In this document: piece by piece, positions 24,565-31,920 of the stretch
Numbering within the stretch: the stretch's first letter is position 1
How the letters are laid out: each line of letters begins with the position of its first letter
Source: a virus
Reading direction: 5' to 3' (one strand)
Virus record (IMG/VR): IMGVR_UViG_3300006104_000742
Location: 1-37,298 of that record
DNA length: 37,298 nucleotides
Position numbers and translations under genes: made by a program
The notes under the pieces: model-generated
What the model was told of the DNA's origin: nothing
What the model saw: only the letters and a program-made list of their open reading frames with translations
Database searches by the model: none

Positions 24565-25035
24565 ATGATGGTGACCTACCACCAGGGAAATTTTGAGCCT
24601 AAAAACCCACAAAAAATGATTGGTAAAAGCTCTCCAACATGGAGATCATCATGGGAGCTTGCGTTTATGAATCTTCTGGATAATCATCCGAATGTTTTGC
24701 AGTGGGCATCTGAACCATTAGAAATTCCGTATCGCAATCCATTAACAGGGAAACAAACAATTTATATTCCTGATTTTTTAATAATATATATTGATAAAGC
24801 TGGTGGTCGTCATGGTGAAATTGTTGAGATAAAACCATTAAAAGAGACATCTATGGAACATGCAAAAACCACCAGAGATAAAGCTGCTGTTGCGGTAAAT
24901 ACAGCAAAATGGAAGGCTGCTATACAATTTTGTCTTCATCAGGGTTTAACATTTAGAATATTAACTGAGGAAAGTTTATTCTCACAGCAAATGAAAACCG
25001 CACCTAAAAGAAGTGTTAGAAAAAGGAGAAAATAA
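24565..25035 (+). CDS. 4: Head completion nuclease-fold protein (gp4-like)
   Basis: 156 residues. TYHQGNFEPKNPQKMIG and WRSSWELAFMNLLDNHPNV are typical of T4 gp4 relatives, and the PD-(D/E)XK core is visible: YIPDF with D70, then VEIK with E88 and K90. The C-terminus is strongly basic (PKRSVRKRRK), fitting DNA binding. gp4 acts on packaged heads before tail joining. GGAG precedes the ATG. The next gene starts immediately after the stop. The late promoter and late neighbours fit. Confidence 0.87.
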   Translation: MMVTYHQGNFEPKNPQKMIGKSSPTWRSSWELAFMNLLDNHPNVLQWASEPLEIPYRNPLTGKQTIYIPDFLIIYIDKAGGRHGEIVEIKPLKETSMEHAKTTRDKAAVAVNTAKWKAAIQFCLHQGLTFRILTEESLFSQQMKTAPKRSVRKRRK

Positions 25036-25533
25036 TTGTCAGATAAAATATGCGAAACTCTTAATCTTCCAACTATGGCGGAAGTCTTGGGAGATCAACC
25101 AGATGATAACAACACTGGCATAGATAACCTTGTAAACGCCTTGGGAAACACTTCAATGGGTGAATTACAGATGGCTGATGAAGAGGGTGTTTTAGAGCAT
25201 GCCGAAGAAATGAATGAGATTTATGAAGAAGCGATGCAGGGATATCGTGATTTAATGGATCTGGCAATGAATATGGAAGCAAAAAATGCAGGAACTGTTG
25301 CTGAACCGGCAGCAACATTTTTGAAAATTGCTTTAGATGCATCAAAAAATAAAACGGATTCTAAATTTAAAAAATTACGTTTGAAATTGGATGTAGAAAA
25401 ATTCAATCTGGCTAAAGAAAAAGAAAAAGGAAAATCCGAAATTATCGATGTTACTGAAGAGACATTCGAAGCTAATCGCAATGATCTGATAAAAATCTTA
25501 CAATCTAAGAAAAATGCTACCCGTGATAAATAA
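25036..25533 (+). CDS. 16: Small terminase subunit (gp16-like)
   Basis: 165 residues, the size of T4 gp16 (164). The central region (about 60-135, EEAMQGYRDLMDLAMNMEAKNA ... AATFLKIALDASKNKTDSKFKKLRLKLDVEKFNLAK) has the helical pair and charged linker of gp16 relatives; the N-terminus is acidic and variable. gp16 recognises phage DNA and regulates the gp17 motor. The start is TTG, directly abutting the gp4 stop, with AAGGAG seven bases upstream inside gp4. The assignment rests on size, helical pattern and gene order, not strong motifs. Confidence 0.68.
   Translation: MSDKICETLNLPTMAEVLGDQPDDNNTGIDNLVNALGNTSMGELQMADEEGVLEHAEEMNEIYEEAMQGYRDLMDLAMNMEAKNAGTVAEPAATFLKIALDASKNKTDSKFKKLRLKLDVEKFNLAKEKEKGKSEIIDVTEETFEANRNDLIKILQSKKNATRDK
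25525..25532 (+). promoter_or_regulatory. Late-type box overlapping the gp16 stop
   Basis: GATAAATA, 36 bases before the next ATG. Confidence 0.4.
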
Positions 25534-25568
25534 TATCAAATAAGATTTATTTAAAACAAGGATATGAA

Positions 25569-26372
25569 ATGGTTAAAGATTTTAAAGCATATTATGAAGA
25601 ATCGATCAGAAGTTATGAATATCGTTTAAAATTTGCTTCTATTGATGTCACTGAAGAAGTAATAGATCAGATAGAACGTTTACTTTTGAAATATGAAATA
25701 GTTGAAATGTCCCGTCCTAAAAAAACAATAATTCAAGAAAATCCACTTGATTTTTATGGTTTAAATAATGTAGATGTAACTATAATTGATATTGTTACAC
25801 ACATACCTTTTAGTCCGTTTAACATGCAGATGGAATTAAAAAGTTTATTGAATGTTCCTGAAAAATTTATAGTTATTCGTAGTGAAAATGATCCATTGGA
25901 AAAAGAGACACAGCGATTAAATGATATTACAGCAATGAATGATCAGGCAGAGAAAGATGGTTTGACAACAGCATCCCTGCTTTCTATAGATCCATCTTCG
26001 ATTGAAAATGCAGCAAGCATTCCTGGAAAAAGATTATTTGGTAACGAATATAATGTTAGTTTATTAAAATTCCTAGCTGGTGTTGCTGCAAATAGAGTAG
26101 CAAACACTATAAAACCAGAATCTACACAAAATCCAGAACCACTTAAAGTTGCTGGGACAAACAATATTGGTTTTTGTGAACCAGCTGAAAATTTCAATAA
26201 TGATATTATTGATGCAATAAAACCAGTTCCGTATTGGGAAAAATCTGATATGGATATCGATATGAATTTATCTAAAAAACTTGGACCATATGATAATCTT
26301 ACAGATAAAATAAGTTCAAATGGGAAAATATATAAAGATGACAACGGCAAACGAATATATGTTAATAAATAA
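25569..26372 (+). CDS. Unknown late protein, 267 aa
   Basis: No family recognised. The N-terminal ~110 residues (MVKDFKAYYEESIRSYEYRLKF ... FIVIRSENDPLEKE) look like a compact alpha/beta domain; the middle is flexible (LTTASLLSIDPSSIENAASIPGKRLFGNEYN) and the end is charged, with a D-N-G-K repeat (YKDDNGKRIYVNK). AAGGATATGAA precedes the ATG. Its place between gp16 and the terminase large subunit, with a late box upstream, suggests a virion or head-assembly protein. Confidence 0.75.
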   Translation: MVKDFKAYYEESIRSYEYRLKFASIDVTEEVIDQIERLLLKYEIVEMSRPKKTIIQENPLDFYGLNNVDVTIIDIVTHIPFSPFNMQMELKSLLNVPEKFIVIRSENDPLEKETQRLNDITAMNDQAEKDGLTTASLLSIDPSSIENAASIPGKRLFGNEYNVSLLKFLAGVAANRVANTIKPESTQNPEPLKVAGTNNIGFCEPAENFNNDIIDAIKPVPYWEKSDMDIDMNLSKKLGPYDNLTDKISSNGKIYKDDNGKRIYVNK

Positions 26373-26402
26373 TATATAATATAATTTAATAAAGGAAGAA
26401 AG

Positions 26403-26804
26403 ATGTCAACAGTTAATGATTTAAGAACAGTCAAAGGTAAATTGGTAACAATTAACTCAAGTGACTCGCATAAAACGGTTAGTCTTACTGACAATGCTGT
26501 TATTAATTGGGATGTAAGCCAAGGATCAAATGCAATTGTGATGTTAAATCACAATTTGGCAACAAGAATGTTTGCGGTTCCATATAATTTGGTTTCAGGT
26601 CAAACTTATACATTGACATTAATTCAAGATAAAGTTGGTGGAGCAGGAATATCTTTTGCTTCTGGTGTTAATGTTTATAGTTCAATTAATATGCAACCAA
26701 TATATAAAACAACAATAACATTTGTTTGTGCATCAACGCTTACCGGTTTAATATTAAATTCCTTAACAACATCTTATCAAATCGATACCAATCAACAGGT
26801 TTAA
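26403..26804 (+). CDS. Unknown late protein, 133 aa, beta-rich
   Basis: Predicted all-beta: alternating hydrophobic strands (KLVTINSSDSHKTVSLTDNAVINWDV, IVMLNHNLATRMFAVPYNL, YTLTLIQDKVG, TTITFVCASTLTGLILNSL). No catalytic motif or signal peptide is visible. The style suggests a small virion decoration or fibre-associated domain, which is inference from fold and position. AAAGGAAGAAAG precedes the ATG. Confidence 0.72.
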   Translation: MSTVNDLRTVKGKLVTINSSDSHKTVSLTDNAVINWDVSQGSNAIVMLNHNLATRMFAVPYNLVSGQTYTLTLIQDKVGGAGISFASGVNVYSSINMQPIYKTTITFVCASTLTGLILNSLTTSYQIDTNQQV

Positions 26805-26814
26805 GGTGAATGAA

Positions 26815-28197
26815 ATGAGTGATGAACAACAAATAAGACTGATGATTACAAAACAAAAAGATTCGGGCAATGGTCAATTAAATACGTCATCTACTGATTT
26901 ATCATTTGATTCATTAGAATCGCTACAGAGAATGTTGTCATTAGCAGGAATAAAATCAGATTTAGAACCAACACAAGAAATTCCAGTTGTAGAAAGTTGG
27001 GATGGCAATTATCATGATGGTGATATATCATATGAATTATCTGACATTTATCCAAAGGGAAATGCAGAAATATGGTATTCTGCAGGATTGTCCTTTAGGG
27101 ATATGTCAATGGGTGTAGACTGGCTTAAAGAACATGGCGAACTACCAACATTACAGACATTATCACAAAGTCACGTTTTAATTGGCAGCATTCAGGCTGA
27201 TGTGAATACACTTGAGGATGTATTTTACAAAATGCAGGGAGAAAATTGGAGTCCTAACGGCGAAGCAAGATCCATGATACGAGCTTTAGATACACACACT
27301 TCCATGAGTGTTGGTGATATTGTTAAAATAGGAAATCAGCTTTTTATGGTTGATCGTTTTGGTTTTGAAGAGATCACTAATGAAGGCGATCTTCCTGGTG
27401 AGTTCACTATGGAAGGACTTGTTGAAACAATAGATAACTATGGTAATTTGGATTTAGAAATTGATCCTGATAGTCAAGCAGAAATATATTATGGCTGGTA
27501 TCACAATATTGCTGGTGATATGACAATAGAAGACTATGCTGAATTACATGATATATTACCACAACAATTAATGGCAATTATAGATAAATTTCAAAACAAA
27601 AATACCATAGATGAAGAATTTGAAGACTACGAAGGGCATGAACAAGAATTATATAATCGTTGGATACAATTTAATATAGAACATCAAGATGATCCAATTG
27701 ATGAAGATGATTTATTAAACATGTTTTGTGATGAAAATGGCTTAACACCTGAATATATGCAATCGATTATTATGCATGCAGATAAAGGAATACATGAAAT
27801 GCAAGATTTTGAAAATACATTAAGAAGCCCAAATAAAAAACCAGGTAAAGACATGAGAAACCATGATGAATTTGGCCATGCTGCACCAGTAACCATGAAA
27901 GGTAAAAACGGTTGGGCAAGATATGGCGACAACGCATTAGCAGAAACATTAGAAGAATCAAAAATTAATAATCTTGCTACATTGCTAGAAGAAGAAAATA
28001 ATGATGATTTCAAATCAACATTCACAAAAATAGCAAATCAAAATTATAATTTATCTGAAAATGAAATAATAACATTAGCAAATACATTCATTGGATTATT
28101 ACAGGATAAATCATCTTCAAGATTTAATTCAGTAAAATCATTAATAAATTCAATTACTGAATCCAAAAAAATGATGAGTAGCCTAAAAAAAAAGTAG
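26815..28197 (+). CDS. Acidic late protein of unknown function, upstream partner of the HD frame
   Basis: 460 residues from ATG 26815; AAGGTGA lies upstream, and the GTG at 26806 is too close to it. Very acidic, with modules such as YGWYHNIAGDMTIEDYAELHD and FGHAAPVTMKGKNGWARYGDNALAETLEES. No enzyme motif is seen. The end, MMSSLKKK, is encoded by an A9 run followed directly by UAG. A -1 slip at A-AAA-AAG would continue into an HD hydrolase domain in the overlapping frame. The acidic style and position suggest a virion-associated or head-core protein. Confidence 0.75.
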   Translation: MSDEQQIRLMITKQKDSGNGQLNTSSTDLSFDSLESLQRMLSLAGIKSDLEPTQEIPVVESWDGNYHDGDISYELSDIYPKGNAEIWYSAGLSFRDMSMGVDWLKEHGELPTLQTLSQSHVLIGSIQADVNTLEDVFYKMQGENWSPNGEARSMIRALDTHTSMSVGDIVKIGNQLFMVDRFGFEEITNEGDLPGEFTMEGLVETIDNYGNLDLEIDPDSQAEIYYGWYHNIAGDMTIEDYAELHDILPQQLMAIIDKFQNKNTIDEEFEDYEGHEQELYNRWIQFNIEHQDDPIDEDDLLNMFCDENGLTPEYMQSIIMHADKGIHEMQDFENTLRSPNKKPGKDMRNHDEFGHAAPVTMKGKNGWARYGDNALAETLEESKINNLATLLEEENNDDFKSTFTKIANQNYNLSENEIITLANTFIGLLQDKSSSRFNSVKSLINSITESKKMMSSLKKK

Positions 28198-28724
28198 ATG
28201 AAGATGCTGATGATGCATTAGATTTTGCAACAAAAGCCCATGCCAATCAAACAAGATCAAGCGGAGAACCATATATTTCTCATCCAAAAAGTGTTGCGGA
28301 TTCAATAAGACAATATAAAAAATCACACAATCTTGATGCTTTAATAAGTGCTGCATTGTTACATGATACGGTGGAAGATACAGATACAACACATGAGGCA
28401 TTACATGATTTGTTTGGTGGATTAGTAGCATCCTTAGTAAAAGAATTGACAAGCGATAAAGAAAAAATCGAAAAAATGGGCAAAGCAAAATACCTTGCAC
28501 ATAAAATGGAAACAATGAGTAGCTATGCTTTGGTTATTAAACTTGCTGATAGATTAGACAATGTTCAGGATATTAAAACAGCAAAAACACCTGAATGGCG
28601 TAAAAAATATGCTACAGAAACAAATCATATTCTCGATCATATTGAAAAAAATCGTGTATTGTCAGGAACACATAGAAAACTTATTAGTTTAATTCGTGAA
28701 AAATTGAATGAGATTAATGATTAA
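28182..28724 (+). CDS. RelA/SpoT-type (Mesh1-like) HD hydrolase domain, no start codon of its own
   Basis: The frame opens after a stop at 28179 and has no ATG or GTG before the conserved domain. It encodes DDALDFATKAHANQTRSSG-EPYISHP, then AALLHDTVEDT with the metal-binding HD, later IKLADRLDNV and TETNHILDHI. This is the full HD-domain pattern of (p)ppGpp hydrolases of the SpoT/Mesh1 type, which cleave the 3'-pyrophosphate of ppGpp. The only good route to translation is a -1 frameshift from the upstream gene at the A9 run (28185-28193), giving ...LKKK-VDEDADDALDF. A one-base homopolymer error would give the same fusion. Confidence 0.78.
   Translation, partial: PKKKVDEDADDALDFATKAHANQTRSSGEPYISHPKSVADSIRQYKKSHNLDALISAALLHDTVEDTDTTHEALHDLFGGLVASLVKELTSDKEKIEKMGKAKYLAHKMETMSSYALVIKLADRLDNVQDIKTAKTPEWRKKYATETNHILDHIEKNRVLSGTHRKLISLIREKLNEIND
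28185..28197 (+). promoter_or_regulatory. Slippery A9 sequence with in-frame UAG, candidate -1 frameshift site
   Basis: The zero frame reads CTA AAA AAA AAG TAG. The heptamer A-AAA-AAG is the classic bacterial dnaX-type slippery site, and the stop follows at once. After a -1 slip translation continues GTA GAT GAA into the HD domain. No clear upstream Shine-Dalgarno stimulator or strong downstream hairpin was seen. Confidence 0.5.
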
Positions 28725-28725
28725 T

Positions 28726-28733
28726 TATAAATA
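28726..28733 (+). promoter_or_regulatory. Late promoter before terminase part 1
   Basis: Exact TATAAATA 32 bases before the ATG at 28766. Confidence 0.75.
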
Positions 28734-28765
28734 ATATAAGGTTATAATTATATTAGGTGATAATC

Positions 28766-29140
28766 ATGGCAAGTCAAATGCCCGATGTTGTTAAAAGAGC
28801 ATTTCAAAAAGATAAATTCACAGTCAATAAGGTTGAAGAATTAGAAAAATGTATGGATGATCCCATATATTTCGCAAAAAAATATGTCAAAATACAGCAC
28901 TCCACAAAAGGCATGATTGATTTCACTATGTTTGATTATCAGGAAGAAATGATCAACATATTCCATAAACATACCAGAAGTATCATATTGGCAGGTAGAC
29001 AGTTGGGAAAATGCTTATGCTATTCTACAATATTAACACATAATAAGTCAAAAGTCAAATTTTCTAACATAATAAAACTCAATATAAAACAACGACTTGT
29101 AGCATATTTAGAAGAATTATTGTTAAAATTAGCAAAATAA
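28766..29140 (+). CDS. 17: Large terminase, part 1: N-extein plus intein-1 N-half
   Basis: 124 residues. The first 82 match the gp17 N-terminus (DPIYFAKKYVKIQHSTKGMIDFTMFDYQEEMINIFH) and end in IILAGRQLGK, the first part of Walker A. The next residue is Cys (29012-29014), starting CLCYSTILTHN, an intein block A. The intein N-half is 42 residues and ends at the stop codon. The protein alone cannot be an ATPase; it needs trans-splicing to part 2, which begins TTCAAAYIIW and restores GRQLGKTT. The ATG at 28766 follows AGGTGA; an in-frame GTG at 28757 is rejected. Confidence 0.92.
   Translation: MASQMPDVVKRAFQKDKFTVNKVEELEKCMDDPIYFAKKYVKIQHSTKGMIDFTMFDYQEEMINIFHKHTRSIILAGRQLGKCLCYSTILTHNKSKVKFSNIIKLNIKQRLVAYLEELLLKLAK
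29012..29137 (+). other. Split intein 1, N-half (42 aa)
   Basis: Begins with the nucleophile Cys1 and block A (CLCYSTILTHN). No block B is present: the half stops after a basic, leucine-rich segment (LVAYLEELLLKLAK). The usual split site, between blocks B and F, would give about 90-120 residues, so the break here is unusually early. Confidence 0.85.
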
Positions 29141-29162
29141 CAACATAATTCCTTGCCGAAAT

Positions 29163-29170
29163 GATAAATA
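29163..29170 (+). promoter_or_regulatory. Late-type box before the endonuclease in the terminase gap
   Basis: GATAAATA lies 32 bases before the endonuclease ATG at 29203. Confidence 0.45.
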
Positions 29171-29202
29171 ACTATAATGATTTATCGTTTATGAGGAATA
29201 TT

Positions 29203-30459
29203 ATGACTGCAAAATTAACTACTGAAGAATTTATAAAAAGATCAAAAGAAAAATTTAATAATACATTTACCTATGAAAAAACAATATGCATTAATTCAAC
29301 AACACCATTAATAATTACTTGTAATAATATTGATTTTGAAATAACGCCACAAAGACATTTAGAATCATCCACTGGTAAAATTATAATCACAAAAAATAAA
29401 TTATCGAGAAGTTGTTCTATCTGCGGGGAAATGATGATCACAGAATCAAAAACTGATTTAAGCGGTTTTATTCAGCATGGAAAAGAAAAACATCCCGGTT
29501 ATTTTTTAGGAGCATTACCAGAATATAAATGGATTGAAAAGAAATATTATAATCCTATTAACCAAACTTGGTATGGATCAAGACTTTATTTGTCAAGATC
29601 ATTAACTAAATTAGGAATTTCCAATGAAGAATATTATTTGAAGTATGGCGAACAATATATGCCTGAAGAATGGAATAAAAATAACAATCATTCTATATTG
29701 GGTAATGCACACAATCATAATAAGTGTATAGAATGCGGTGAAAAACTTAAATTTGATGATGGTCATTGGGAATATCCTGCATTTTGTTCAAATACAAAAT
29801 GCAATATTAATTGGTATAATAGAAATACTAAAAGACATAAAATAGCAGGTGATAGTATTAAAAAAACATTATTAGAAAATAATGATGTTTTGCCAACTCA
29901 AATAGGATATTGGCTTAAACAAGGGATGAATCAAGAAGAAGCAGAAATAAAATTGAAAGAACGTCAACAGACATTTACCTTAGAAAAATGCATTGAAAAA
30001 TATGGCGAAGATAAAGGAATAGAACGATTTAATAAAAGACAAATGTTATGGAAAGAAAGTCTTAAAAAATCAGGAATGTATTGCGGATACTCAATGGTTT
30101 CGGAAAAATTATTTGAAGAAGTAGAAAAAACAATACCAAATATATTTTATGGTAAAAATGAAAAAGCAATATGGATTAATGAAAAAAAAGTTATTTGGGT
30201 TGATTGTTTAGAACAGAGCAAGAAAAAAATCATTGAATTTTATGGCGATTATTGGCATGGAAATCCAAATAAATATAAACCAACCGATTTAATAAAATAC
30301 ATGAAAGGAATCATTACTGCAGAAGACAAATGGAAAATTGATGTTGAACGAATAAAATTATTGGAATCAAAAGGTTATAAAGTATTAATAATATGGGAAT
30401 CTGAATATGTCGAAAATCCTAATTTAGTAATAGGAAAATGTATAGGATTTTTAATGTGA
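29203..30459 (+). CDS. Vsr-like homing endonuclease located in the terminase break
   Basis: 418 residues from ATG 29203, chosen because GAGGA lies six bases upstream; the ATG at 29161 has no site. The N-terminal region (KLTTEEFIKRSKEKFNNTFTYEK) is a DNA-binding domain common in phage endonucleases; a zinc-type CSICGE and a second CIECGEKL...FCSNTKC follow. The nuclease core is C-terminal: VIWVDCLEQSKKKIIEFYGDYWHGNP and later VLIIWESEYVENP, the Vsr-like pattern described for endonucleases found in fractured, split-intein genes. It presumably cuts an intact terminase allele at the intein-1 site. Its 3' end directly abuts the gene for part 2. Confidence 0.88.
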   Translation: MTAKLTTEEFIKRSKEKFNNTFTYEKTICINSTTPLIITCNNIDFEITPQRHLESSTGKIIITKNKLSRSCSICGEMMITESKTDLSGFIQHGKEKHPGYFLGALPEYKWIEKKYYNPINQTWYGSRLYLSRSLTKLGISNEEYYLKYGEQYMPEEWNKNNNHSILGNAHNHNKCIECGEKLKFDDGHWEYPAFCSNTKCNINWYNRNTKRHKIAGDSIKKTLLENNDVLPTQIGYWLKQGMNQEEAEIKLKERQQTFTLEKCIEKYGEDKGIERFNKRQMLWKESLKKSGMYCGYSMVSEKLFEEVEKTIPNIFYGKNEKAIWINEKKVIWVDCLEQSKKKIIEFYGDYWHGNPNKYKPTDLIKYMKGIITAEDKWKIDVERIKLLESKGYKVLIIWESEYVENPNLVIGKCIGFLM

Positions 30460-30470
30460 TAAATACTGTG

Positions 30471-30905
30471 ATGAAGAAATTTTTAATAAAAATAATACAA
30501 GGAATTTTATGGTTAATTGATTCCGATCATCGTATCAAAGAAGAAATTGATATGGATGATATGAAAAAGTTTACTGATATACAAAATGTATCATTTGAAT
30601 CTGATTTTGGTCATGTATCAAAAGTGTTTAGAACTATTCCATATGAAGTATGGGAATTAAAAACAACAAATCATAGTTTATATGGAGCAGATAAACATAG
30701 GGTTATTAATGAAAATCATGAATGTATTTGGATGCAAGATTTAAAACCTGGTGATAAAATAAAAACAGATACTGGTATTGAAGAAGTTATATCATCAAAA
30801 TCCTTAAATATTAGAACTCATATGTATTGTATACAAGTAGATACAGAAAAATCAGAAGATATAAACAATCATTTATATTATGGCGATGGGATTCTAAGTC
30901 ACAAT
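30471..30905 (+). other. Split intein 1, C-half (145 aa)
   Basis: Contains DIQNVSFES, then IPYEVWELKTTNHSLYGADKHRV with the block B histidines, DLKPGDKI, and the C-terminal blocks F/G ending in DGILSHN, His-Asn before the extein Thr. Block B lies on this half, confirming that the split is in the N-terminal part of the intein. Confidence 0.85.
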
Positions 30906-31583
30906 ACCACTTGTGCGGCAGCATATATTATATGGAGAGCAATGTTTGTTCCAGATCAGACAATATTAATTGTGGCAAATAAGCAGGTTCAAGCATTAGA
31001 AATTATGGATCGTATAAGATATGCCTACGAAACATTACCTGATTGGCTTAGAGCTGGTGTCAGAGAATATAATAAAGGAACACTCACGTTTGATAATGGA
31101 TCACAAATTGTATCACGTGCTACTGCAGGGGACGCAGGTCGTGGTCTTTCGATATCTTTATTATATGCCGATGAATTTGCATTCGTTAGAAAAAATATAG
31201 CTCATGAATTTTGGTCTGCCATTTTACCAACACTATCTACTGGTGGGGATTGTATTGTTACATCGACACCAAATAGTGATGAGGATCTATTTGCAGAATT
31301 ATGGTTTGGTGCAGCACAAGTATTTGATGAAAACGGCGAAGAAATTCCAAATGGAATAGGAAGAAATGGTTTTAAAGCACTTAAAGTAAAATGGGATGCA
31401 CATCCAGAACGTGGTGAAGATTTTGAGAAAAAATTCAGATCACAACTTGGGGACGAAACTTTTGAACGCGAATTTAATTGCCTGCTGCACAATTCTATCA
31501 TAGAAATTATTGATTGTCAAGATAAAAAATCGCAGATTTCCATAGGTGATTTATTTAATAAATTAAAATTCGGTGATAAATAA
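30471..31583 (+). CDS. 17: Large terminase, part 2: intein-1 C-half, ATPase core, intein-2 N-half
   Basis: 370 residues. Residues 1-145 are the C-half of intein 1, ending GDGILSHN. The extein (191 residues) starts TTCAAAYIIWRAM, completing Walker A. It carries the gp17 ATPase motifs: SRATAGDAGRGLSISLLYADEFAFV with Walker B and the catalytic Glu, and IVTSTPNSDEDL (coupling motif). It ends ETFEREFN, followed by Cys1 of intein 2 (31479-31481), CLLHNSIIEI, and a 34-residue N-half. The ATG at 30471 is chosen over an upstream in-frame ATG inside the endonuclease gene; its ribosome site is weak, so coupling to the endonuclease stop is likely. Confidence 0.92.
   Translation: MKKFLIKIIQGILWLIDSDHRIKEEIDMDDMKKFTDIQNVSFESDFGHVSKVFRTIPYEVWELKTTNHSLYGADKHRVINENHECIWMQDLKPGDKIKTDTGIEEVISSKSLNIRTHMYCIQVDTEKSEDINNHLYYGDGILSHNTTCAAAYIIWRAMFVPDQTILIVANKQVQALEIMDRIRYAYETLPDWLRAGVREYNKGTLTFDNGSQIVSRATAGDAGRGLSISLLYADEFAFVRKNIAHEFWSAILPTLSTGGDCIVTSTPNSDEDLFAELWFGAAQVFDENGEEIPNGIGRNGFKALKVKWDAHPERGEDFEKKFRSQLGDETFEREFNCLLHNSIIEIIDCQDKKSQISIGDLFNKLKFGDK
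31479..31580 (+). other. Split intein 2, N-half (34 aa)
   Basis: Starts with Cys1 in CLLHNSIIEIIDC and ends LFNKLKFGDK at the stop. Length and pattern (C...I-E...I-x-[ED]-L-[FY]-x-[KR]-L) resemble the very short N-half of the AceL-TerL atypical split intein. Confidence 0.85.
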
Positions 31584-31584
31584 T

Positions 31585-31920
31585 ATGAATGAATATATTG
31601 AAAATAATCAAGGATATAAAATACTAACAGAAAATGGTTATAAATCATTTGCTGGCATAGCATATATGGGCGATAAACCTATTTATAGAATAGTTTTTAA
31701 TAATTCATGGTTAGAATGTACAATTAATCATCGTGTTATTGACTGGAAAGGCGAAGAAATATTTGTCAGTGACCTGAAACAAGGTGATAAAATACTATCA
31801 TTGAAAGGCGGATATTCAGTTGTAAAAGAAATTACTGATACAGGAAAAATTGAAGCAGTTTATGATATTATTGATGTTGATGGTCATAAATTCTATGCGA
31901 ATAACATATTAGTTCATAAC
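31585..31920 (+). other. Split intein 2, C-half (112 aa)
   Basis: Begins MNEYIENNQGYKILTENGYK, has CTINHRVIDW with the block B T-x-x-H, DLKQGDKI, and ends VYDIIDVDGHKFYANNIL-VHN. The +1 extein residue is Cys. Start, length and layout parallel the AceL-TerL C-half (about 104 residues). Confidence 0.85.

Noticed and set aside
28757-28765. GTG start for terminase part 1
   Set aside because: The GTG overlaps the AGGTGA ribosome site that serves the ATG at 28766.
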